A stretch of 25,267 nt of DNA from a virus: the IMG/VR virus record IMGVR_UViG_3300032088_000073, positions 1 through 25,267 of that record; one strand, 5' to 3'. A model generated the notes under the pieces. That model was not told the origin of the DNA. It saw nothing but the letters and a program-made list of their open reading frames with translations, and ran no database searches. The position numbers were made by a program, and so were the translations under genes. Below, in pieces: positions 1-4,250 of this stretch (within the stretch, counting starts at the first letter, position 1; each line of letters opens with the position of its first letter).

Positions 1-2
1 TG

Positions 3-842
3 GAGGGGTTTAAAGATGAACTCACCGGAATACACACTCCCTTTGACGCGCCTACAGGCACTGATGACGATCTTATGGTTAGCTACATTATTGGCGACCA
101 TCACCTTGGTATGCTTGCTCATCACAGCGAAACGATGGGCGATGACTACGACGTTAAGATTAGTCAAACCCTTCTGGAAAGCGCCATAGAAAGGTTGGTC
201 GGTTCAGCGCCGGCAGGAGAGGTCGGGGTTCTGGTGAACCTTGGCGACTTCATGCACATCAACGACAGCACCAGCTCAACGCCTAACAGCAAAAACTTGC
301 TCGATAGCGATGGTCGTTATTCTAAAACCATTAGAGCTGCCAGCAATGTCATAAAGCGTACCGTTTTGCGTATGCTTGAAAAGCACAACCAAGTCTGGCT
401 AGTCAACGTCAGGGGTAATCACGATCCAGACGCGGCTCTGTGGCTGAACGAGGTGATGCGGTTGTACTTCGAGGAAGACCCAAGGGTTAAGGTCTTTGAC
501 AACGCGAGCAAATTTATCTGGTGGCAATGGGGCAAGAATTTGGTAGTGACCCATCACGGTGATCGGATTAAAATGTCCAACCTACATGGCTCAATCGTGA
601 GCAATCTAAGGCAAGAATGGGGATCAAGCGATCACACTTTCGTATGGACTGGACACATACACCACAAGAACCAAGAGGAATATGGCGGCGCATTGTTCGA
701 GTCCTGGAACATCCTCGCACCCGCCGACGCTTGGCACGCTGGCTCTGGTTATGCCAGTTCTCGCAGTATGACTTGCGTAATCCTTCACAAATCGTTCGGA
801 GAGCAGGGAAGATTGAAAGCAAACATTCAGGAGTTGATATGA
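3..842 (+). CDS. Metallophosphoesterase (calcineurin-like), 5' end outside window
   Basis: A metal-dependent phosphoesterase of the calcineurin-like fold, probably acting on nucleic acid or nucleotides in phage DNA metabolism; the substrate cannot be told. Counting from the ATG at 75, the metal-binding motifs appear in order: GDHHLG (7-12), NLGDFMH (55-61), RGNHDP (113-118), THHGD (159-163) and TGHIHH (192-197), so the active site looks complete. The frame stays open from 75 back to the window edge and encodes a plausible linker (ELTGIHTPFDAPTGTDDDLM). Related phage proteins often carry an N-terminal DNA-binding-like region before such a linker, so the true start is probably upstream. If 75 is the start, the protein is 255 aa. 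The stop overlaps the next gene as ATGA at 839-842. Confidence 0.88.
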   Translation, partial: EGFKDELTGIHTPFDAPTGTDDDLMVSYIIGDHHLGMLAHHSETMGDDYDVKISQTLLESAIERLVGSAPAGEVGVLVNLGDFMHINDSTSSTPNSKNLLDSDGRYSKTIRAASNVIKRTVLRMLEKHNQVWLVNVRGNHDPDAALWLNEVMRLYFEEDPRVKVFDNASKFIWWQWGKNLVVTHHGDRIKMSNLHGSIVSNLRQEWGSSDHTFVWTGHIHHKNQEEYGGALFESWNILAPADAWHAGSGYASSRSMTCVILHKSFGEQGRLKANIQELI

Positions 843-1075
843 GCGCAATGGATCGGCAAATTTCTGGAAACCATTACAAGACTATGATGATCCAGCCCTT
901 GGAATATGCGCTCGCCAATAATTTGGGGATCTGTGAGCACGCGGTGGTAAAATATATCTCTAGGTGGCGGGATAAAGGCGGGGTAGAAGATCTACGGAAA
1001 GCAATACACTATTGCGAAATACTGATAGAAAAGGAAACGGCTCCGAAGGATCAACCTAAGAAGCCGTCTTGGTGA
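839..1075 (+). CDS. DUF3310 family small phage protein
   Basis: A 78-aa protein of the DUF3310 family, common in tailed phages near nucleotide and replication genes; its biochemical role is not established. The diagnostic pattern is present: QISGNHYK near residue 7, QPLEYALANNLG (19-30), VVKYISRWRDKGG (36-48) and DLRKAIHYCEILI (51-63). The chosen ATG overlaps the metallophosphoesterase stop as ATGA, indicating translational coupling. A longer frame reaches back to 617, but it only shadows the upstream gene. The stop (TGA, 1073-1075) directly abuts the stop of a leftward gene (1076-1078), leaving no intergenic space. Confidence 0.9.
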   Translation: MSAMDRQISGNHYKTMMIQPLEYALANNLGICEHAVVKYISRWRDKGGVEDLRKAIHYCEILIEKETAPKDQPKKPSW

Positions 1076-1180
1076 TCAAAGCAAGATAGCTCCAATCACG
1101 TAGCCGCACAGAAAGGCGACAATCATTGCTCCGCCGGTATATTTTGGGATAGTCAGCTTATCCAGTTGTTTCTTGATCAT
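1076..1180 (-). CDS. 34-aa single-pass membrane microprotein
   Basis: A very small leftward gene coding for 34 residues: a positively charged N-terminus (MIKKQLDKLTIPK) followed by one hydrophobic segment (residues 18-34, GAMIVAFLCGYVIGAILL). Its ATG (1180-1178) overlaps the TGA of the preceding leftward gene as ATGA, which supports real translation by coupling. Function is unknown; possibilities include a membrane-acting accessory, an inhibitor or part of a lysis or exclusion function. The charge pattern predicts the N-terminus in the cytoplasm. It ends exactly where the convergent DUF3310 gene ends. Confidence 0.6.
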   Translation of the reverse strand: MIKKQLDKLTIPKYTGGAMIVAFLCGYVIGAILL

Positions 1181-1341
1181 CGTTTCCCCTCAACTTCTTG
1201 TAAACGATCCAGCATCTTCAGAACATCAACCAAAACGGTTTGCTCGTATTCATCAATATCTTTCTGATAGTAGGTCGCTTTGACCTTAACTAACGTCATC
1301 CAAGCCGTTAAAAGCTCGGTCCTAGTTGGTTTCATACTCAT
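1177..1341 (-). CDS. 54-aa hypothetical protein
   Basis: A leftward gene of unknown function. The start chosen is the ATG at 1341 (MSMKPTRTELL), because AAGGAG lies 8 nt upstream; the longer frame back to 1362 would place that ribosome binding site inside the gene. The 54 residues are mostly helical and charged, including an acidic stretch (DIDEYEQTVLVDVLKMLDRL) that could form an amphipathic helix. No membrane segment or known motif is seen. It is coupled by ATGA to the 34-aa membrane microprotein downstream, so the two are probably expressed together. Confidence 0.65.
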   Translation of the reverse strand: MSMKPTRTELLTAWMTLVKVKATYYQKDIDEYEQTVLVDVLKMLDRLQEVEGKR

Positions 1342-1408
1342 CCCTTCCTCTCCTTGGGGCAATTCAATGCCCTGTTTATTTAAACTCTATACAAATCAAC
1401 AACTTACC

Positions 1409-1442
1409 ATTGTAGTTAAACTCCGATGTTTCACATGAAACA
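1409..1442 (-). promoter_or_regulatory. Palindrome TGTTTCACATGAAACA (parS-like) with possible leftward -10
   Basis: Positions 1427-1442 read TGTTTCACATGAAACA, two 6-bp arms (GTTTCA/TGAAAC) around CA. It differs by one base from the bacterial chromosomal parS consensus TGTTTCACGTGAAACA bound by ParB (established knowledge). On the minus strand a TACAAT -10-like hexamer (plus 1414-1409) lies so that its -35 would fall inside the palindrome. The site could therefore instead be a repressor operator for the leftward 54-aa/34-aa pair. The window encodes no recognisable ParB. Confidence 0.5.
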
Positions 1443-1444
1443 AG

Positions 1445-1480
1445 GGGCCTAAAAAACTCTTAATTGTTCAGGCCCTTTTT
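1445..1480 (+). terminator. Rightward intrinsic terminator-like hairpin
   Basis: GGGCCT (1445-1450) pairs with AGGCCC (1470-1475), followed directly by TTTTT. An inner AAC/GTT pair (1455-1457, 1466-1468) can shorten the large loop. It faces rightward although the surrounding genes are leftward, so it would stop read-through from the metallophosphoesterase/DUF3310 block. Confidence 0.55.
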
Positions 1481-1500
1481 ACGGTCAATTTACGGTAGGG

Positions 1501-1550
1501 CTTGCCACTAGACCGGGGACCAGACCTTGCCACTAGACCGAGGACCAAAA
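1501..1550. repeat. 25-bp tandem repeat containing CTAGACC (pair 3)
   Basis: Two adjacent 25-bp units, 1501-1525 and 1526-1550, both beginning CTTGCCACTAGACCG and differing at three positions. The second unit contains the stop codon and last codons of the leftward 116-aa gene. The core CTAGACC (GGTCTAG on the minus strand) recurs in two further pairs on the other side of that gene. Confidence 0.8.
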
Positions 1551-1883
1551 CTTCGGCCCTAGCTCGTCAAGCTGGGTCGCATCCTTCGCCTCAGAGGTCT
1601 GTTCTCGGGTTCGGAAGAATCCATCATAATCAGGGTAGGCTTTCATAAATCTTCGGGCGTAAAATGCCCGATAATTGTTGTTGAGCTTAAATTGAACGGC
1701 CCCATCGCCCCCAACGTCCTTTTCCCACCGTATACGCTCAAAAATGGCGTTAGCAGAGTAGTTATTAAAGCCTAAGTTGATCCGGTCAAATGTAAAACCA
1801 CAGAATAAGCGCCAAACATCTGGGTTATCTTCGTGGAATCTTTGGACTTGCTCCCTCATTTCATCGAGTCTTGACTCGCTCAT
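1533..1883 (-). CDS. Conserved phage hypothetical protein, 116 aa
   Basis: A leftward gene of a family often seen in tailed phages and prophages, with no known function. The family-like signature is SANAIFERIRWEKDV (about residues 44-58), KLNNNYRAFYARRFM (65-79) and YPDYDGFFRTREQ (81-93). It has no membrane segment and looks like a soluble, compact protein. The start at 1883 is chosen because GAAGGAGG lies a few bases upstream; the frame extends to 1997, but that extension is unlike the family and runs through repeats. Its last codons lie in a 25-bp tandem repeat, and two more repeat pairs lie upstream, so the gene looks like a cassette bracketed by repeats. Confidence 0.78.
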   Translation of the reverse strand: MSESRLDEMREQVQRFHEDNPDVWRLFCGFTFDRINLGFNNYSANAIFERIRWEKDVGGDGAVQFKLNNNYRAFYARRFMKAYPDYDGFFRTREQTSEAKDATQLDELGPKFWSSV

Positions 1884-1908
1884 CGTTCCCTCCTTCGTTT
1901 TAATGTGT

Positions 1909-1940
1909 CCCCTAGACCAAACGTAAACCCATAGACCAAA
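1909..1940. repeat. CCCCTAGACCAAA repeat pair (pair 2)
   Basis: CCCCTAGACCAAA at 1909-1921 and CCCATAGACCAAA at 1928-1940, 19 bp apart start to start, just upstream of the leftward 116-aa gene. They match the other two pairs in the core TAGACC and the following A-rich bases. Confidence 0.75.
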
Positions 1941-1960
1941 CGCTAACCTACAGATGGAAA

Positions 1961-2006
1961 ATGTCAGGTTTAACGGGTGAGGCGATAAGCCTGACACATC
2001 GTGTCA
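1961..2006. repeat. TGTCA half-site cluster with a TGACAC/GTGTCA dyad
   Basis: TGACAC (1992-1997) and GTGTCA (2001-2006) form a 6-bp dyad with a 3-bp spacer. A further TGTCAGG starts at 1961, inverted relative to CCTGACA at 1990-1996. The cluster is upstream of the leftward 116-aa gene. It resembles a repressor operator, but no convincing promoter overlaps it, so the assignment is weak. Confidence 0.35.
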
Positions 2007-2020
2007 AAGGTTTACCGTAT

Positions 2021-2058
2021 CCCCTAGACCAAAATTTCTGCATCCCCTAGACCAAAAT
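2021..2058. repeat. CCCCTAGACCAAAAT repeat pair (pair 1)
   Basis: Two identical 15-bp copies, CCCCTAGACCAAAAT, at 2021-2035 and 2044-2058, 23 bp apart start to start. On the minus strand they read TTTTGGTCTAGGGG. They lie between the HTH gene and the 116-aa gene of the leftward block. Confidence 0.8.
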
Positions 2059-2106
2059 CGGCCAAAAAATGCACAAAATCGTCCAGATCGAGCACCCCGA
2101 AATCGC

Positions 2107-2132
2107 AACCCCTTGATTTTAAAGGGTTTTTT
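2107..2132 (+). terminator. Rightward terminator-like hairpin
   Basis: AACCC (2107-2111) pairs with GGGTT (2124-2128), with a mismatch and two more inner A-T pairs, followed by a run of six T (2127-2132). It faces rightward. The TAA stop of the leftward HTH gene (2119-2121) lies inside the loop. No T-run exists for leftward termination. Confidence 0.4.
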
Positions 2133-2364
2133 CGGTATCGGGTAAAATCGCCTCGGAATCGACCACGGCCCGATGAGCCGTCCACCATGCGATGCCAAAG
2201 ACCTTCGCAAGATGGGACACGGTATAGCCTCGCGCCCGTCGATCCGCTACCGCTTCCAAGAATTCCGCCCGCGTGCGAAAACCGGCCCGAAATAACGGAC
2301 GGCCTCGCTTCATTGGTCGAGTGCTTTGTGGATGTCGCGGTCCTTCTAGTTTATCGCCTCGCAT
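2119..2364 (-). CDS. Small HTH DNA-binding protein, 81 aa
   Basis: A leftward gene for a small basic protein with a probable helix-turn-helix: residues 47-68 (YTVSHLAKVFGIAWWTAHRA) have the helix-turn-helix rhythm, and the N-terminal half is rich in Arg and Lys. It could be a regulator of the adjacent divergent promoters or a small terminase-like or resolvase-like HTH protein; no target can be proven. The start at 2364 has AGAAGGGG a few bases upstream and overlaps the upstream gene by 19 nt. An internal ATG at 2313 lacks a good binding site. The frame extends to 2478, but that part shadows the upstream gene. The stop sits in a terminator-like hairpin. Confidence 0.65.
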   Translation of the reverse strand: MRGDKLEGPRHPQSTRPMKRGRPLFRAGFRTRAEFLEAVADRRARGYTVSHLAKVFGIAWWTAHRAVVDSEAILPDTEKTL

Positions 2365-2522
2365 TTGATCCCCTTCTGGTTGTAGTCTGGAATGACGCCC
2401 GCGCAAAAATCGGCCCGATATTGAGCTTCGGCCCGTTTCGCTTCTTGATAATCCCCATCGCCCGCCCAATAGACGCACGCAAGCATGAAGGCGACAAATG
2501 CCGCCCGTTTAAAATACCGCAT
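2346..2522 (-). CDS. 58-aa membrane-anchored small phage protein
   Basis: A leftward gene, first of its block. The N-terminus (MRYFKRAAFVAFMLACVYWA) is a positively charged end plus a hydrophobic segment, either an uncleaved anchor or a signal peptide with a possible lipobox-like Cys at 16. The rest is small and polar, with Cys at 40 and 55 and the motif VIPDYNQKGIKC. This resembles a widespread class of short phage proteins with a C-terminal WPDY-like motif and no known function. The start at 2522 is preceded by AACGGAGC, the same leader motif used by four rightward genes nearby. Longer frames to 2588 would swallow that site. Confidence 0.65.
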   Translation of the reverse strand: MRYFKRAAFVAFMLACVYWAGDGDYQEAKRAEAQYRADFCAGVIPDYNQKGIKCEAIN

Positions 2523-2553
2523 TTTTGATTGCTCCGTTTCTAGTTGTCCAAAC

Positions 2554-2584
2554 ATTCTAGCGCACAAAGCCCCCTCATTGTCAA
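2554..2584 (-). promoter_or_regulatory. Leftward early promoter candidate
   Basis: On the minus strand TTGACA (plus 2584-2579) is followed after 19 bp by TAGAAT (plus 2559-2554). Both hexamers are close to sigma70 consensus, but the spacer is longer than the ideal 17. It would transcribe the leftward block starting with the 58-aa gene. Confidence 0.5.
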
Positions 2585-2612
2585 ACAAAAACGCGACAAA
2601 GGATAGAACCTT

Positions 2613-2642
2613 TTGGAATAAGAGGTGGCGGGTTTATTCCAA
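2613..2642. promoter_or_regulatory. 9-bp inverted repeat between divergent promoters (operator candidate)
   Basis: TTGGAATAA (2613-2621) and TTATTCCAA (2634-2642) are perfect inverted copies with a 12-bp spacer, so arm centres are 21 bp apart, two helical turns. The site lies between the leftward promoter candidate (2554-2584) and the rightward one (2662-2690), the classic place for a repressor controlling both. It could alternatively form an RNA hairpin, but no transcript is expected to start outside it. Confidence 0.5.
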
Positions 2643-2648
2643 CTAAGT

Positions 2649-2690
2649 GTAAAAATAATTCTTGACAAGATGAAACGGACGGGGTAAAGT
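2649..2690 (+). promoter_or_regulatory. Early promoter P1 (repeated module, copy 1)
   Basis: TTGACA (2662-2667), a 17-bp spacer and TAAAGT (2685-2690) form a strong sigma70-type promoter. It is preceded by the AT-rich GTAAAAATAA (2649-2658), which may act as an UP element. The block GTAAAAATAAnnCTTGAC recurs with identical spacing at 3284 and 3629. The predicted leader to the ATG at 2725 is about 28 nt. Confidence 0.8.
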
Positions 2691-2724
2691 GTACTCATCA
2701 AATCAACAAAACGGAGCAACACAA

Positions 2725-2988
2725 ATGAAAAACAAGATTAGCCAGGAAGCAGCGGACGATTTAGGCCAGATTCTAAAAAGCAGAGAATGTGATCAGATCC
2801 TTTATGATGAAAAAGCAGGCGATGATTGGGACGCGCATTTGTTGAGGCTCAATGCCAAGATCAGAATAATTGAGGCGAATATTCGATTATATGATGAATT
2901 CGGAATTGAAATTCGGGCAATTGAATATCTACAAGACAGCTTGAGTTATTACAAGGATTTAGCGCGGACTGCTGGATTAGGTTGCTAA
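2725..2988 (+). CDS. Hypothetical early protein A, 87 aa
   Basis: Unrecognised. An 87-aa, mostly helical, acidic protein (for example ECDQILYDEKAGDDWDAHLL in the first half) with no membrane segment, repeated Ile/Glu-rich heptad-like spacing in the middle (IRIIEANIRLYDEFGIEI) and a C-terminal Cys. The start at 2725 is chosen over an upstream start at 2689 because the promoter P1 -10 box and the AACGGAGC ribosome binding site lie between them. Being first behind P1, it is probably an early gene acting on host or phage takeover. A hammerhead ribozyme begins 4 nt after its stop and would trim the mRNA there. Confidence 0.75.
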   Translation: MKNKISQEAADDLGQILKSRECDQILYDEKAGDDWDAHLLRLNAKIRIIEANIRLYDEFGIEIRAIEYLQDSLSYYKDLARTAGLGC

Positions 2989-2991
2989 TAA

Positions 2992-3044
2992 TCCTACTGA
3001 TGAGGCCCACTGGTACGGGCCGAAACGCCGAAAGGCGTCTAGGA
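2992..3044 (+). ncRNA. Type I hammerhead self-cleaving ribozyme
   Basis: All catalytic parts are present in order. Stem I is UCCUA (2992-2996) paired with UAGGA (3040-3044). The core CUGAUGA lies at 2997-3003. Stem II is GGCCC (3004-3008) with GGGCC (3017-3021), with an 8-nt loop. GAA is at 3022-3024, then A3025 pairs with U3038. Stem III is CGCC (3026-3029) with GGCG (3034-3037) closed by a GAAA tetraloop. C3039 is the residue before the cleavage point, predicted between 3039 and 3040. Both ends lie in stem I, which makes it type I. The match to the invariant core is exact. Cleavage would separate gene A mRNA from gene B and give the gene B transcript a 5'-hydroxyl end. Confidence 0.93.
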
Positions 3045-3071
3045 AACCAACAACAAAACGGAGCGGTACAA

Positions 3072-3287
3072 ATGGAAGCAATCGAAAACGCAACAATCGA
3101 AACCCTCAAAAGCTCATACGCCAACGCGGCGGCGACAGCTTGCCTTGCTTTGGGTCATGGCAAATCACACCGGAACGAAGCCGAAGCGAAGCGGTACGCC
3201 GAAGAATTGCAAGCGCGAGGGGTTGAGCCTTTGGAATATTTCGACGCGGCGGAAATGGGAACTTTTAACGGTTCTGGGTCTGTGTAA
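3072..3287 (+). CDS. Hypothetical early protein B, 71 aa, downstream of the ribozyme
   Basis: Unrecognised 71-aa soluble protein, Ala- and Glu-rich and mostly helical (for example RNEAEAKRYAEELQARG, residues 34-50), with a short EPLEYFDAAEMGTF segment near the end. The start at 3072 follows AACGGAGC (3057-3064), the leader shared with neighbouring early genes; the upstream frame from 2982 runs through the ribozyme and is rejected. There is no promoter module directly upstream: expression should come from P1 read-through, followed by ribozyme cleavage at 3039/3040, leaving a 32-nt leader. Its TAA stop lies inside the AT-rich element of the next promoter. Confidence 0.75.
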   Translation: MEAIENATIETLKSSYANAAATACLALGHGKSHRNEAEAKRYAEELQARGVEPLEYFDAAEMGTFNGSGSV

Positions 3288-3331
3288 AAATAAACCTTGA
3301 CGAAGGGGTCAGGCTATGGCAAGCTGGCCCC
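3284..3331 (+). promoter_or_regulatory. Early promoter P2 (repeated module, copy 2) with overlapping dyad
   Basis: GTAAAAATAA (3284-3293) and CTTGAC match the other two copies with identical spacing; -35 is TTGACG (3297-3302), and a weak -10 CAAGCT (3320-3325) follows 17 bp later. Unlike the others, it carries an inverted repeat GGGGTCAG (3305-3312) and CTGGCCCC (3324-3331) covering the spacer, -10 and probable start. This could be an operator or an RNA hairpin. The predicted leader to 3358 is about 26 nt. Confidence 0.6.
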
Positions 3332-3357
3332 ATCAATCAAAAACGGAGCAAACCAAA

Positions 3358-3627
3358 ATGATCGACTTTGACAGAATAGCGGAAGACCTCGAACACTACG
3401 CGGCGGTCATCAATACCCAAGCGCATCGCGGCTACAGCATCCAAAACAGCGAGACCTTGGCCAAGTTAGCGGAAGCGGTCAAGCTGCTAGATGAGGTATC
3501 GGAAGACCTTTGCGATGCACAAGAAGCGGACGAAGACCGGCAAGACACTGAAGATTATCTAAACAACCTTTTGGACACGGAAGGCCTCAAGGCGTCAATC
3601 AAAGCCCTAAGCATTCATACTCGATAA
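3358..3627 (+). CDS. Hypothetical early protein C, 89 aa
   Basis: Unrecognised 89-aa acidic protein. Residues 47-70 (SEDLCDAQEADEDRQDTEDY) are strongly negatively charged, and the whole looks helical with no membrane segment. Acidic small early phage proteins can mimic DNA or bind host enzymes, but nothing here proves that. The start at 3358 follows AACGGAGC (3342-3349) and promoter P2; the alternative ATG at 3316 lies within the promoter and is rejected. Its TAA stop is adjacent to the third promoter module. Confidence 0.75.
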   Translation: MIDFDRIAEDLEHYAAVINTQAHRGYSIQNSETLAKLAEAVKLLDEVSEDLCDAQEADEDRQDTEDYLNNLLDTEGLKASIKALSIHTR

Positions 3628-3628
3628 A

Positions 3629-3670
3629 GTAAAAATAATCCTTGACACCATCAAAACATTCGGGCATTCT
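3629..3670 (+). promoter_or_regulatory. Early promoter P3 (repeated module, copy 3)
   Basis: GTAAAAATAA (3629-3638), then TTGACA (3642-3647), a 17-bp spacer and CATTCT (3665-3670). The upstream element and -35 are in the same register as P1 and P2; the -10 is weaker than in P1. The predicted leader to the ATG at 3703 is about 26 nt and includes AACGGAGC (3688-3695). Confidence 0.65.
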
Positions 3671-3702
3671 AAGTACATCAAAAACAAAACGGAGCAACAA
3701 CA

Positions 3703-4062
3703 ATGAGCGCACAAGAAAAGCAAGATTTACAAAACCACGTTGATCACATCGCGGAAACGTTATGCAATGGAATGACCTTCGAGGATGCTGGTATTGATCA
3801 CGAAGAAAACGGGTGCGAACCTGACGACATGATTAGCGCCTTCGACTGGTTGCAAGATGTTTTAGACATGGAATTTACCATTTCAAGCGATGGTCACTTC
3901 TTGGGCGCTCGCGTAATGGTTGCCGCTGGCGGTCCTAATATCTGGGTCGATACTCGATTTAACAAGATCGAAGCGTTTTGGTGGGGTGATTCGGCTTCGG
4001 CTGAGTTTGTCGATGCAATGGACATTCACGGCGCTTGCCAAGAATTGTTCGAGTGTAGATAG
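3703..4062 (+). CDS. Hypothetical early protein D, 119 aa
   Basis: A 119-aa soluble protein. The N-terminal half is helical and acidic (GIDHEENGCEPDDMISAFDW); the C-terminal half looks like a small beta-rich fold with GARVMVAAGGPNIWVDTRFN and KIEAFWWGDSASAEF. The GGPNIWVDT plus tryptophan-rich pattern resembles small hypothetical proteins in other phages, but no function is known to me. It is preceded by P3 and the shared leader, and followed 8 nt later by a downstream gene with its own weak binding site. Confidence 0.75.
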   Translation: MSAQEKQDLQNHVDHIAETLCNGMTFEDAGIDHEENGCEPDDMISAFDWLQDVLDMEFTISSDGHFLGARVMVAAGGPNIWVDTRFNKIEAFWWGDSASAEFVDAMDIHGACQELFECR

Positions 4063-4070
4063 GGGGCGGA

Positions 4071-4250
4071 ATGAATTATTATCAATACTCGATCAGCAAG
4101 ATCAAGATCACCAAAACCATCGAGCAATTAAGCAAGGTCGAAGACTGGCTCGAACGGATGTACAATGCCGGGGTCTTTACAGACAAAGAGTTTCGAGACT
4201 TAGACTGTAAACTGGTCGACCACTCATTAAAGCTCGAAGGGGTGATATAA
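4071..4250 (+). CDS. Hypothetical protein E, 59 aa
   Basis: A small gene starting 8 nt after gene D, with GGGGGCGGA as ribosome binding site directly before ATG. The 59-aa product (MNYYQYSISKIKITKTIEQL at its N-terminus) looks like two amphipathic helices with a turn at NAGVFTDKEF, a coiled-coil or helical-hairpin layout; no function recognised. The TAA stop overlaps the next start as TAATG (4248-4252), indicating coupled translation and supporting the call despite its length. Confidence 0.68.
   Translation: MNYYQYSISKIKITKTIEQLSKVEDWLERMYNAGVFTDKEFRDLDCKLVDHSLKLEGVI

Noticed and set aside
61-130. Second CTGATGA (61-67) followed by CGAAAC further on, a possible hammerhead core
   Set aside because: No complementary stem II or III arms are found with usable spacing, and the sequence is inside a coding frame.
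617-838. Long N-terminal extension of the DUF3310 gene
   Set aside because: It lies in another frame over the metallophosphoesterase gene; the family length and the ATGA overlap support the start at 839.
2004-2210. Leftward 68-codon frame running through the repeats
   Set aside because: Low-complexity Arg/Phe/Gly sequence, no ribosome binding site, and it overlaps the HTH gene in another frame.
2187-2528. Rightward 113-codon frame
   Set aside because: It shadows the leftward 58-aa and 81-aa genes, which have better starts and protein-like composition.
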